Below, piece after piece: positions 7,494 to 16,168 of a stretch of DNA of 21,181 nucleotides. Position 1 is the stretch's first letter; each line of letters opens with the position of its first letter. The DNA lies in NCBI GenBank assembly GCA_038213135.1, contig JBBQTQ010000043.1:1-21181 (forward strand). Direction: 5' to 3'. This DNA comes from JBBQTQ01 sp038213135. Its GTDB lineage: Bacteria; Actinomycetota; Thermoleophilia; Gaiellales; Gaiellaceae. A model generated the notes under the pieces. It saw nothing but the letters and a program-made list of their open reading frames with translations, ran no database searches and had not been told where the DNA came from. Made by a program: the position numbers and the translations under genes.

Positions 7494-9899
7494 GTGGAGC
7501 CCCTGTACGACCCGAACAGCGTCGAGCCGCGCTGGCAGCAGACCTGGGAGGAGGAGGGGCTCTACGCGGCCGACCCGGATCCGAGCCGCGAAAGCTTCGC
7601 GATCGCCCACCCGCCACCGAACGTCACCGGTGACCTCCACCTCGGCCATGCGCTCCAGCTCTCACTCGCCGACACGATCGTCCGCACTCGGCGCATGCAG
7701 GGTTACAACGTCCTCTTTCAGCCCGGCTACGACCACGCGGGTATCTCCACGCAGAACGCGGTCGAGAAGCACCTCGCCGCTGAGGGGAAGTCCCGTGAGG
7801 ATCTAGGGCGGGAGGCGTTCGTCGCGCTCGTCTGGGAGTGGCTGCGCGAGTACGGCGGCAAGATCATGTTCCAGTTCAGGCGGATCGGCGCCTCGCTCGA
7901 CTACCGGCGAGAGCGGTTCACGATGGATGAGGCCTACGTCCGTTCCGTCATGCGGTTCTTCGTCCACCTCTGGAACAAGGGCTGGATCTATCGCGCGAAC
8001 CGGATCGTCAATTGGTGCCCGTTCCACCTGACCTCTCTCTCCGACCTCGAGCTCGAGCATCGGGAGGTCGACGACGCGCTCACGTTCGTGCTCTACCCAT
8101 TCGCCGAGGGCGAGGGCGGGATCACGATCGCCACGGCGCGCGTGCCCACGCTGCTGGCCGACGTCGCGGTCGCCGTCCATCCTGACGACGCGCGCTACAA
8201 GGACGCGATCGGCCGCGAGGTGATCGTCCCCGTCATCGGAAAGCGCGTGCCGGTGATCGGCGACGAGCGGGTCGATCCCGAGTTCGGGACCGGCGCGTTG
8301 AAGGTCACACCTGGTCACGACCCGCTCGACTTCGAGATCGGGCAGGACCACGGGCTCCCCGAGTTGATGGTCGTTCGCGCCGACGGACGGATGGACGGCA
8401 GCGTCAGCGGCTTCTACGACGGGCTGACGCAGGACGAGGCCGAGCAGGAGATCCTCGCCTGGCTGCGCGAGCATGACCAGCTTGTGAACCGCGAGTCGTA
8501 TCGGCACACGGTCGCCTTCTGCGACCGCTGCAAGTCGCGGATCGAACCCCTGATCTCACTCCAGTGGTGGTGCTCGATGGAGGAGCTGAAGAAGCCGGCC
8601 TTGGAGGCGCTGCACTCCGGCCGTGTCCGCTTCCATCCCGAGTCCCAGCACCGCTTCGCTGTTGCGTCGCTCGAGAGCGCGCCCGACTGGAACATCTCGC
8701 GCCAGATCTGGTGGGGCCATCAGCTGCCCGTGTGGCAGTGCCCGAGCCGGCACTTCACCGTCGCGGAGGAAGAGCCGGCCGCCTGCCGGGAGTGCGGCAC
8801 GACGGCGCTCGTTCGGGAGACGGACGTCCTCGACACGTGGTTCTCTTCGGCGCTGTGGCCCTTCGCCACACTCGGTTGGCCGGAGGACACGGAGGACCTG
8901 CGCGCCTTCTACCCGGGCGACCTGAACACGACCGCACGCGACATCATCCGTCTCTGGGAGAACCGCATGATCTTCGCCGGCCTGGAGCTGATGGGCGACC
9001 TTCCGTTTCACGACGTCGTCATCCACTCGCTCGTGCACGCGCCGAGCGGGGGCCGGATGTCGAAGAGCCTGGGCACGGGCATGAACCCGCTCGCGCTGAT
9101 CGAGAAATACGGCGCCGACGCGACGCGCTACGGCCTGATGAAGATGGCCTCCTCGCAGGACGTGACCTTTTCGGAGGGCGCGATCGAGGAGGGGCGGAAG
9201 CTCGTGATCAAGCTCTGGAACGCGGCGCGGCTGATCCTGGGCGCGGGAGTGGCGGAGGCGGCCGAGCGGCCGTCCTCGCTGGAGGAGCGCTGGATCCTCG
9301 CGCGCCTTTCGCAGTCGCAGCGGGTGCTCGAGGCGAACCTCGCGGAGTTCGACTTCTCGCACGCGGTGCAGGAGCTCTACCACCTGACCTTCGACGACTT
9401 CTGCGACTGGTACCTCGAGGCGATCAAGCCGCGGCTCGGCGAGGCGGATGTGAAGGCAACTGCGGTGGCGGCGCTCGAGCGGCTGCTGAAGCTGCTCCAC
9501 CCGGTGATGCCGCACGTGACGGAGGAGATCTGGACGGCGCTGCCTTCGCGTGCGTGTCGGTTGATCGTGGCGTCGTGGCCTGAGGCCGGCGACGAGACCG
9601 AGGCAGGCGCGCTCGACGCGGTGAAGGACGTGCGGCGGATCTTCGTGCGCAGCGGCGTGCTGCCGCGTGGCCTCGACGAGGAGCGGCAGCGAATCTTCGA
9701 CACCGTCGCCAAGCCGGAGCGCCAACGCGGGAACGGCGACGCGGGGGCGGAGGCGCGGCGGCTGCGCGACGAGATCGCGCGCGCCGAAGGCATGCTCGCC
9801 AACGAACGCTTCGTCTCGAAGGCGCCGCCCGAGCTCGTCGAGGCCGAGCGCGAGAAGCTTGCCCGCTACCGGCGGGAGCTCGATGCCATCACAGGCTGA
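7494..9899 (+). CDS. valS: valyl-tRNA synthetase
   Basis: Class I aminoacyl-tRNA synthetase charging tRNA-Val with valine in the cytoplasm. The HIGH-type motif is HLGH (49-52) within PPPNVTGDLHLGHAL, and the KMSKS-type loop is RMSKS (521-525) followed by LGTG. The central editing domain follows the first catalytic half, and the anticodon-binding domain contains DFCDWYLEAIKPRL. The C-terminal coiled coil (NERFVSKAPPELVEAEREKL) is typical of ValRS. At 801 residues it is on the short side (many bacterial ValRS have 860-950), mainly because the linker between the anticodon domain and the coiled coil is compressed. The GTG start has no ribosome site but sits just behind a -10 box. The 3' end overlaps folC by 17 bases. 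Confidence 0.97.
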   Translation: MEPLYDPNSVEPRWQQTWEEEGLYAADPDPSRESFAIAHPPPNVTGDLHLGHALQLSLADTIVRTRRMQGYNVLFQPGYDHAGISTQNAVEKHLAAEGKSREDLGREAFVALVWEWLREYGGKIMFQFRRIGASLDYRRERFTMDEAYVRSVMRFFVHLWNKGWIYRANRIVNWCPFHLTSLSDLELEHREVDDALTFVLYPFAEGEGGITIATARVPTLLADVAVAVHPDDARYKDAIGREVIVPVIGKRVPVIGDERVDPEFGTGALKVTPGHDPLDFEIGQDHGLPELMVVRADGRMDGSVSGFYDGLTQDEAEQEILAWLREHDQLVNRESYRHTVAFCDRCKSRIEPLISLQWWCSMEELKKPALEALHSGRVRFHPESQHRFAVASLESAPDWNISRQIWWGHQLPVWQCPSRHFTVAEEEPAACRECGTTALVRETDVLDTWFSSALWPFATLGWPEDTEDLRAFYPGDLNTTARDIIRLWENRMIFAGLELMGDLPFHDVVIHSLVHAPSGGRMSKSLGTGMNPLALIEKYGADATRYGLMKMASSQDVTFSEGAIEEGRKLVIKLWNAARLILGAGVAEAAERPSSLEERWILARLSQSQRVLEANLAEFDFSHAVQELYHLTFDDFCDWYLEAIKPRLGEADVKATAVAALERLLKLLHPVMPHVTEEIWTALPSRACRLIVASWPEAGDETEAGALDAVKDVRRIFVRSGVLPRGLDEERQRIFDTVAKPERQRGNGDAGAEARRLRDEIARAEGMLANERFVSKAPPELVEAEREKLARYRRELDAITG

Positions 9900-10962
9900 G
9901 GAGTGGCTCGAGTCGCTCTCGCCTTGGCCCGAGGAGTTCGGGCTCGACCGGATGCGTGCGCTCCTCGAGCGGCTCGGACACCCGGAGCGTGCGTTCCCGG
10001 CCGTACACGTCGTCGGGACGAACGGCAAGTCGACGGCAACGCGGACGATCGCGGCGCTGCTGCGAGCAGAGGGGCTCGAGGTCGGCGCGTACACCTCCCC
10101 GCACGTGAGCGGCTGGGGCGAGCGGCTCGACACCGATGCGGACGGGTTCGCTCGGGCCGTGTCCAGGGTCAGGCCCGCGGCCATGGCTCTCAGGGCCACG
10201 CAGTTCGAGACGCTGACCGCGGCCGCGTTGGCCGACTTCGCCGAGCGAGAGGTCGACGCCGCGGTCGTCGAGGCCGGACTCGGTGGGCGGCTCGACGCGA
10301 CGAACGTCCTCCACTCGCGCGTCGTCCACCTGACGAACGTTGGTCTCGAGCACACCGACGTGCTCGGCGAGACGCGCGAGGCGATCGCGCGCGAAAAGCT
10401 CGCCGTCGCCGGGGCGGGCGCGGTCGTCGTCCTGGGCGAGCCGGAATGGCTGGGGCTCGTGCCGGAGAATCGCGTCGTGCTCGGCGGCGCACGCGAGGCG
10501 GCCGAGGCTTTCCTCGGCCGGACGATCGAAGCGGAGGTGGAGGTCGCGCTCCCCGGCCGCTACGAGTGGCGCGGCGAGCACGAGCTCCGCGACGGCGCGC
10601 ACAACGCCGAAGGAATCGCCTGGCTCGCCGAGCGCCTCCCACCGAGACGCTGGGTCGCGGTCGTCTCGATCCTGGCGGACAAGGACGTTCAGGCCATCGT
10701 CCGGTGCCTGTCACCGGTCGTGTCCGCCGTGGTCACGACCGGATCGGCTAATCCGCGCGCGCTCCCTGCCGATGAGCTAGCACGACTCGCAGCACCGCAC
10801 TTCCCGCACGTCGAAGCAGTCCCCGAGCCTGCGACCGCGCTCGCGCGCGCACACGAGCTGGCGGATCCGGACGGGTCCGTCCTCGTCACCGGCTCGCTCT
10901 ACCTCCTCGCCGATCTCGTCCGGTCGGAAAACGTACGATGCGCCAGTCCGGTCCACGGCTGA
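9883..10962 (+). CDS. folC: folylpolyglutamate / dihydrofolate synthase, short form
   Basis: The Mur-ligase-type ATP-binding loop VVGTNGKST is at 43-51, followed by AYTSPHVSGWGERL, the FolC signature AGLGGRLDATN (131-141), and GLEHTDVLGETREAIAREK. The C-terminal domain begins around DGAHN (237-241) and SILADKD. FolC adds glutamate to dihydropteroate or folates. At 359 residues it is well below the usual 410-440. LPGR (223-226) runs straight into YEWRGEHELRDGAHN, so the segment normally lying between the LPGRHQ...N motif and the second PGR before DGAHN is missing. Activity is therefore uncertain. The ATG at 9883 was chosen for its GGGAG five bases upstream and because the protein begins there with the expected N-terminus, despite the overlap with valS. 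Confidence 0.88.
   Translation: MPSQAEEWLESLSPWPEEFGLDRMRALLERLGHPERAFPAVHVVGTNGKSTATRTIAALLRAEGLEVGAYTSPHVSGWGERLDTDADGFARAVSRVRPAAMALRATQFETLTAAALADFAEREVDAAVVEAGLGGRLDATNVLHSRVVHLTNVGLEHTDVLGETREAIAREKLAVAGAGAVVVLGEPEWLGLVPENRVVLGGAREAAEAFLGRTIEAEVEVALPGRYEWRGEHELRDGAHNAEGIAWLAERLPPRRWVAVVSILADKDVQAIVRCLSPVVSAVVTTGSANPRALPADELARLAAPHFPHVEAVPEPATALARAHELADPDGSVLVTGSLYLLADLVRSENVRCASPVHG
10703..10715. repeat. 13-bp palindrome-like motif within folC
   Basis: GGTGCCTGTCACC differs at one position from the reverse complement of the palindrome at 1771. It resembles the REP-type motifs near the RAYT gene. It is fully within normal-looking folC coding sequence (residues around VRCLSPVV) with no gain or loss of residues, so chance is a real alternative. 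Confidence 0.25.
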
Positions 10963-11051
10963 GCGTCTTCGCGTTCGCCGGCGCCGCCCTTCTGGCGTTC
11001 GTCGGGCTCGCGTTTGGCGTCGGCTACCTAGTAGGAAAGCTACTCCTATGA
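10938..11051 (+). CDS. small single-pass membrane protein (37 aa)
   Basis: An ATG at 10938, inside the last codons of folC, opens a 37-codon frame. It has a short basic N-terminus (MRQSGPRLS) and one hydrophobic segment (about residues 9-33, including FAGAALLAFVGLAFGVGYLV), ending GKLLL. Its TGA overlaps the ATG of the next gene (ATGA), as in the rest of this operon, and its codons mostly end in G or C. It fills an otherwise odd 85-base gap between folC and the zinc-ribbon gene. The product should be a tiny inner-membrane protein of unknown role, translated in step with its neighbours. Genes this short are usually missed by automatic callers. Confidence 0.65.
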   Translation: MRQSGPRLSVFAFAGAALLAFVGLAFGVGYLVGKLLL

Positions 11052-11632
11052 TCCTCGCGGCGAGCAGCAGCGGTACCAGCGGGCTCTTCAACGGCGTCCA
11101 CGACTTCTTCCACTCGGGCACCTGGCTCGTCATCCGGAACCTCGCGCTGTTCTTCGTCGCGGTCTTCTGGCTGGCGACGGCGTTCTGGGTCTACAAGGAC
11201 GCGCGCCGCCGAATCGAGGATCCGTGGCTCGTCGCGATGGCGACCCTCCTCGGCCTCGTGCCGCCGTTCATCGGCGCCCTCGTTTACATGCTCTTCCGCC
11301 CCCCGGAGTACCTCGAGGACGTCCGCGAGCGCGAGCTCGAGATCCGCGCGATGGAGCAGCGCGTCCGGGCCCGCGAGCACTGCCCGGTCTGCCGCGCCGA
11401 GGTCGATCCCGCCTACCTCATCTGCCCCGTCTGCACGACGAAGCTCAAGCAGGCCTGCGTGAACTGCAAGGCGCCGCTCGAGCCGCTGTGGCAGGTCTGC
11501 CCGTTCTGCGAGGCCGGAATCGTGCGGCGCGGGCACATCGACATCACCGACACGATGGAGGGCCCGCTCGACGATTTCTTCGACGAGCCCGTGCGCGCAC
11601 CGAGGCGCAAACTGCGGCGCCAGCCCGAGTAG
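11048..11632 (+). CDS. membrane-anchored double zinc ribbon protein
   Basis: 194 residues. Two membrane segments (about 26-48 and 60-82) are followed by a charged helix (DVRERELEIRAMEQRVRARE) and then a double zinc ribbon. It has four CxxC pairs: Cys112/115 (CPVC), 126/129 (CPVC), 137/140 (CVNC) and 151/154 (CPFC), enough for two structural zincs. The C-terminal tail is acidic then basic. No enzymatic motif is visible. The protein probably sits in the inner membrane with the ribbons in the cytoplasm. The start overlaps the small membrane protein gene by four bases, suggesting co-translation. Function unknown; its place between folC and ndk is part of the conserved-looking housekeeping block. 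Confidence 0.85.
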   Translation: MILAASSSGTSGLFNGVHDFFHSGTWLVIRNLALFFVAVFWLATAFWVYKDARRRIEDPWLVAMATLLGLVPPFIGALVYMLFRPPEYLEDVRERELEIRAMEQRVRAREHCPVCRAEVDPAYLICPVCTTKLKQACVNCKAPLEPLWQVCPFCEAGIVRRGHIDITDTMEGPLDDFFDEPVRAPRRKLRRQPE

Positions 11633-11635
11633 AGT
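11630..11635 (+). promoter_or_regulatory. possible ndk -10 box, leaderless
   Basis: TAGAGT, overlapping the stop of the preceding gene, lies nine bases before the ndk GTG, with no Shine-Dalgarno sequence between. The arrangement matches valS, mreB and mreC. No convincing -35 box is visible. Confidence 0.4.
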
Positions 11636-11644
11636 TCCCGCTCC

Positions 11645-12061
11645 GTGGCGCAGGAGCGGACACTGATTCTGATCAAGCCGGACGCGATGGAGCGTCGTCT
11701 CGCGGGCGAGATCCTGGTGCGCTTCGAGCGACGCGGCTTGACGATGCGCGCCGCCCGGTTGCTTCAGGTCGATCGCGAGCTCGCAGAGCGTCACTACGCT
11801 GAGCACGCGGAGAAGCCGTTCTTCGGCGAGCTCGTCGCCTTCATCACCTCGGGCTCGACGCTCGCGTTCGTGCTCGAGGGCGAAGGCGCGATCGCCACCT
11901 CGCGGCGAACGATTGGTGGGACGAATCCGGCGGATGCGGATCCAGGTTCCATCCGCGGCGACTTCGCGCTGTCGATGCCGAACAACCTCGTGCACGGTTC
12001 CGACTCGGCCGCGTCGGCCGAGCGCGAGGTTGCGCTGTGGTTCGGCGATGCGCTCGTCTGA
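11645..12061 (+). CDS. ndk: nucleoside diphosphate kinase
   Basis: 138 residues, the normal length. The enzyme transfers the gamma phosphate between nucleoside triphosphates and diphosphates through a phosphohistidine. The active site NLVHGSDS gives His117. Lys11 in LILIKPDAM and the Arg/Thr loop SRRTIGGTNP (86-95) bind the nucleotide phosphates. The GTG start lies 12 bases after the preceding stop, and the 3' end overlaps the methyltransferase gene by 14 bases. Confidence 0.97.
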   Translation: MAQERTLILIKPDAMERRLAGEILVRFERRGLTMRAARLLQVDRELAERHYAEHAEKPFFGELVAFITSGSTLAFVLEGEGAIATSRRTIGGTNPADADPGSIRGDFALSMPNNLVHGSDSAASAEREVALWFGDALV

Positions 12062-12803
12062 TCTCGAGCAGAACATCGCGGCCTGGACACGGACGAACGC
12101 CGAGTTCACGGACGGTTCCGCAGCCGGCTCGTGGGCGCGTGAGGAGATCACGTGGGGCGTCTGGAATACGCCGGAGAGCGAGTTGGACGTGCTCGGCGAC
12201 GTCGACGGCCTCGACATCGTCGAGCTCGGCTGCGGAACCGCGTACTTCTCGTCGTGGCTCGCGCGCCGTGGGGCCCGCGTCGTCGGGGTCGACCCGACGC
12301 CGGCACAGCTGGAGACGGCTCGGCGGTTGCAGCGCGAGACTCGCATCGAGTTTCCCCTCGTCCAGTCCGCGGCCGAGAGTGTCCCGCTCCCGGATGCCTC
12401 TTTCGATCTCGTCCATTCCGAATACGGCGCCTCGATCTGGGCGGATCCGGCCCGCTGGATTCCCGAGGCGGCGCGGCTTCTCCGGCCGGGCGGCCGGCTC
12501 GTCTTCCTCCGCAACTCGTCGCTCTCCATGCTCTGCATGGACCTCGACGGAGTGAAGGATCACCTCGTACGACCGCAGTTCGGGCCGTACAGGATCGAGT
12601 GGCCGGACACGCATGAGGTCGAGTTCCATCCGTCGCACGGCGAGTGGATCCGCGTCCTGCGCACCACCGGGTTCACGATCGAGCGGCTGATCGAGATCCA
12701 GGCGCCGGAAGGCGCGCAGTCGCACGCGTACTACTCGCACGTAACGGCGGAGTGGGCGCGGAGCTGGCCGAGTGAGGAGATCTGGGTGGCGCGCAAGCAG
12801 TGA
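12048..12803 (+). CDS. class I SAM-dependent methyltransferase
   Basis: A 251-residue Rossmann-type methyltransferase. Motif I VELGCGTAYF (58-67) binds S-adenosylmethionine, the acidic residue after strand 2 is Asp82 in VGVDPTP, motif II-like SFDLVHSEYGASIW is at 118-131, and the post-motif ARLLRPGGRLVF is at 142-153. The ATG at 12048, inside the ndk 3' end, was chosen because the following residues (LEQNIAAWTRTNAEF) are the expected N-terminal helix of this family; the longer open frame upstream is ndk read out of frame. Its stop overlaps the maf GTG (GTGA). The substrate cannot be told from sequence. Confidence 0.88.
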   Translation: MRSSDLEQNIAAWTRTNAEFTDGSAAGSWAREEITWGVWNTPESELDVLGDVDGLDIVELGCGTAYFSSWLARRGARVVGVDPTPAQLETARRLQRETRIEFPLVQSAAESVPLPDASFDLVHSEYGASIWADPARWIPEAARLLRPGGRLVFLRNSSLSMLCMDLDGVKDHLVRPQFGPYRIEWPDTHEVEFHPSHGEWIRVLRTTGFTIERLIEIQAPEGAQSHAYYSHVTAEWARSWPSEEIWVARKQ

Positions 12804-13363
12804 GCGCGTCGCCGCCGCCTCTCATCCTGGCGTCGACCTCCCCCCAACGACGGACGATCCTGGAGCAGCTCGGGATCCCGTTCGAGGTGGCGGCACCGCG
12901 CTACGAGGAGCTCGCGGGCGATCCGGTGGAGCACGCGGCGGGAAAGGCACGCTCGATGGAGGGCGGCGCGCGCCCCGTCCTCGGAGTCGATACGGAGGTC
13001 GTCTGCGGCGGTCGCGTGTTCGGCAAGCCGGCCGGAGCGGGGGACGCCGCAGCGATGCTGGAGGCGCTGTCCGGCCGGACGCACGAGGTCGTGTCCGGTC
13101 TCTGTCTGCGGACTGAGGTGTGGGAGGAGCTGCATCGCGCGGTAACGGAGGTCACCTTCCGTGCGCTGACTCCGCGTGACATCGCCCGGTATGTCGCCAG
13201 CCACGAATGGCAGGAGCGCGCGGGCGGCTACGCAATCCAGGGCCTCGGCGCCACACTGGTCGAGCGGATCGGCGGCGACTACCTGAACGTCGTTGGCCTC
13301 CCGGTGGCCCTGCTGGTGCGCCTGCTGGCCGACCGCTTCCCGGGCCTCTACGGGTTCGGTTAG
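12800..13363 (+). CDS. maf: Maf-family nucleotide pyrophosphatase
   Basis: 187 residues. The N-terminal motif LASTSPQRRTIL (10-21) corresponds to the phosphate-binding SxSPRR of Maf. GVDTEVV (62-68) carries the catalytic acid, GKP is at 75-77, RTHEVVSGL at 93-101, and GGYAIQGLGA and GDYLNVVGLPV complete the family pattern. Maf proteins hydrolyse non-canonical or regular nucleoside triphosphates and have been linked to control of division, which fits a site next to mreB. One Arg of SPRR is Gln here (SPQRR). It is translationally coupled to the methyltransferase gene by GTGA and is the last gene before the RAYT insertion. Confidence 0.93.
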   Translation: MSASPPPLILASTSPQRRTILEQLGIPFEVAAPRYEELAGDPVEHAAGKARSMEGGARPVLGVDTEVVCGGRVFGKPAGAGDAAAMLEALSGRTHEVVSGLCLRTEVWEELHRAVTEVTFRALTPRDIARYVASHEWQERAGGYAIQGLGATLVERIGGDYLNVVGLPVALLVRLLADRFPGLYGFG

Positions 13364-13367
13364 CCCA

Positions 13368-13388
13368 TGTCCCGGGGACAGGCCCCGG
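13368..13388. repeat. REP-like hairpin 3' of the RAYT gene
   Basis: TGTCCCGGGGACA (13368-13380) is a perfect palindrome. Overlapping it, CCGGGG-ACAGG-CCCCGG (13372-13388) forms a second stem. The 13-mer GGGGACAGGCCCC at 13374-13386 recurs, with one mismatch, on the other side of the RAYT gene at 14065. Such paired hairpins next to a RAYT are the usual substrate arrangement. Located between the maf and RAYT 3' ends, it may also act as a terminator. Confidence 0.65.
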
Positions 13389-13407
13389 CCGGGTCCGAAC
13401 GAGCCAC

Positions 13408-13977
13408 CTACGCCGCCGCGCGGATCGCCACACCCTCCGCGACGAAGCGAGCGAAGCTCTCTCGCGCCGCCTTGCGGGTCGAGCCGAACTCCCCGAGCCA
13501 GTCGAGCGCCAAGAAGCGCGACGCCGGCTCGAGCCCGACGGTCGCGCGATAGCTGCTCCAAGGCCAGCCCCCGGCGTGCGAGCAAATACCTGCGCGGACC
13601 GCGTTCAGCGGGATGTAGCGGCAGAGCTCGAGCAGATGCCAGTTGCTCTCGACGACCTTCGCGGAAAAGCGTCCCTGGAAGAGATGGCCATCGAGCTCGT
13701 AGCGCGTGTTGAACCATTGCGCATGCAGGAAGTTCAACCGGTGCATCCCCACTGGCAGATCCGGCTCAGGTGTTTGCAGGAGCAGGTGGTAGTGATTGTC
13801 CATTAGGACGTAGGAGAACAGGCGCCAACCGTGCCGAGCGACGACTCGCCCGAGAAGCGCCACAAACGAACTGCGGTCGAAGTCGTCCCGGAAGATCTCC
13901 TGCCGGCGGTTGCCCCGCGCGTGGACGTGGTACACGCAGTCGGCTCCGAGGATCAACCCACGTGGCGAGCGAGGCAT
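13408..13977 (-). CDS. REP-associated tyrosine transposase (RAYT, Y1/IS200-like)
   Basis: 189 residues, normal for RAYTs. It shows the HUH metal-binding motif NHYHLLL (His62, His64), an N-terminal YHVHARGNRRQEIF, and the catalytic Tyr121 in CRYIPLNAVRAG; WPWSSYRA (138-145) is also characteristic. RAYTs are domesticated single-strand transposases that move or maintain REP palindromes rather than themselves. The gene lies on the opposite strand between maf and mreB, flanked on both sides by GGGGACA-type hairpins. An in-frame stop two codons upstream makes the ATG at 13977 the earliest possible start. No clear Shine-Dalgarno is seen. Confidence 0.93.
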   Translation of the reverse strand: MPRSPRGLILGADCVYHVHARGNRRQEIFRDDFDRSSFVALLGRVVARHGWRLFSYVLMDNHYHLLLQTPEPDLPVGMHRLNFLHAQWFNTRYELDGHLFQGRFSAKVVESNWHLLELCRYIPLNAVRAGICSHAGGWPWSSYRATVGLEPASRFLALDWLGEFGSTRKAARESFARFVAEGVAIRAAA

Positions 13978-14052
13978 CGGTCACGACGGTAGCGGCGGCG
14001 CGGCCCCATGCCAAGACGCTTACAAAGGAAGTCACGCTTTTGTTGCACCTGC

Positions 14053-14077
14053 GGGACACGGCGGGGGGACACGCCCC
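14053..14077. repeat. REP-like motifs 5' of the RAYT gene
   Basis: GGGACACG occurs twice, at 14053-14060 and 14066-14073. The second copy is embedded in GGGGACACGCCCC (14065-14077), which pairs as GGGG/CCCC and differs by one base from the 13-mer at 13374. The element lies between the start codons of the RAYT and mreB genes, close to the mreB promoter. Confidence 0.6.
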
Positions 14078-14114
14078 TGTTCAACCGCCGCGAACCCTCC
14101 CGAGCCCGCAGGGG

Positions 14115-14120
14115 TAGACT
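14115..14120 (+). promoter_or_regulatory. mreB -10 box, leaderless
   Basis: TAGACT lies nine bases before the mreB TTG, with no ribosome-binding sequence between. A matching -35 box is not obvious. The nearby RAYT hairpins could affect this promoter. Confidence 0.5.
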
Positions 14121-14129
14121 CGACCGGCC

Positions 14130-15182
<1,053 letters not shown>

Positions 15183-15212
15183 TTAACGGCTTTCCGGGGA
15201 CTCGCCTACACT
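15183..15212 (+). promoter_or_regulatory. internal mreC promoter, leaderless
   Basis: TTAACG (15183-15188), 18 bases, then TACACT (15207-15212), eight bases, then the mreC GTG at 15221. Promoter spacing is good and there is no Shine-Dalgarno sequence, so mreC onward can probably be transcribed separately from mreB as a leaderless message. Confidence 0.6.
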
Positions 15213-15220
15213 AGTTCAGC

Positions 15221-16168
15221 GTGCCCCGGAACAGGTCAGTCCGGGTGGCGACGCTCGGTTCGCCCGCTCAGCGTCAAGCTGCCCCGTCGTCTCTTCCCGC
15301 CCGAGCACTAGGCGTCCTCCGCCGGCGGGTGGTCGTCGCCGTGCTCGTCCTGATTTCGCTCGCGCTGCTCACCGTCTACTTCCGCGAGGCGAACGGGGGC
15401 CCGCTGCACGGCCTTCAGAGCGCCGGCGCGACCGTCCTGCGCCCCTTCGAGGTCGCCGCCGAGCGCGTCGCCAGGCCGTTTCGCGATGCCGCCCACTGGT
15501 TCGGCCGCCTCCTCGACGCGAAGTCCGAGAACGCGAAGCTCCGGAAGGAGCTCGACCAGTTTCGCCAGCAGGTAATCCAGAACCAGACCGCGCTTCAGGA
15601 GAACGTCCAGCTCCGGAAGCTGCTCGCCTACCGCGACAGTGCACGCTTCCCGAGCGACTTCAGCGGCATCGGCGCCCGAGTCATCGCGCGCAGCGCGCCC
15701 GACCTCGTCCAGCAGGTCGTGCTCAGCGCGGGCTCGAATGCGGGCATCGCACTGCACGATCCCGTCGTCACCGGCGACGGTCTCGTCGGCCAGGTGACGA
15801 AGGTCGCCAAGAGTGTCTCGCAGGCGACGCTGCTCACGGACGAGACGAGTGCCGCGGCCGGGCTCGATCTCCGCACGCAGGCAACCGGGATCGCCAGGCA
15901 CGGCTCCTCGAGCGGCGACGCGCTCGTCCTCGATCGTGTCACGAAGGACCAGGTCGTGAACGTCGGCGACACGATCGTCACCGCCGGCTTCCACTCCGGC
16001 AACCTCACCGATGTCTATCCGAAGGGGATTCCGATCGGGACCGTGACGAGCGTCGGCCAGGTGGACACCGACCTCTACAAGCAGGTGCTCGTGCAACCGT
16101 TCGTCGACTTCAACTCGCTCGAGTCGGTGCTCGTGCTGATTCCCAAGCAACCGCCGCCCACGCACTGA
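15221..16168 (+). CDS. mreC: rod shape-determining protein MreC
   Basis: 315 residues. A basic cytoplasmic N-terminus is followed by one membrane segment (about 36-55, RRVVVAVLVLISLALLTVYF), a dimerising coiled coil (about 95-137, with AKLRKELDQFRQQVIQNQTA) and the double beta-barrel extracytoplasmic domain (RVIARSAPDLVQQVVLSAGS, GDGLVGQV, YPKGIPIGTV). MreC links MreB to PBP2 and activates it. The GTG start is supported by the promoter immediately upstream. Its TGA overlaps the mreD ATG by one base. Confidence 0.94.
   Translation: MPRNRSVRVATLGSPAQRQAAPSSLPARALGVLRRRVVVAVLVLISLALLTVYFREANGGPLHGLQSAGATVLRPFEVAAERVARPFRDAAHWFGRLLDAKSENAKLRKELDQFRQQVIQNQTALQENVQLRKLLAYRDSARFPSDFSGIGARVIARSAPDLVQQVVLSAGSNAGIALHDPVVTGDGLVGQVTKVAKSVSQATLLTDETSAAAGLDLRTQATGIARHGSSSGDALVLDRVTKDQVVNVGDTIVTAGFHSGNLTDVYPKGIPIGTVTSVGQVDTDLYKQVLVQPFVDFNSLESVLVLIPKQPPPTH

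Noticed and set aside
7623..7634. Perfect palindrome GTCACCGGTGAC in valS
   Set aside because: It encodes the conserved NVTGD next to the HIGH motif, so protein constraint explains it; not counted as a REP copy.
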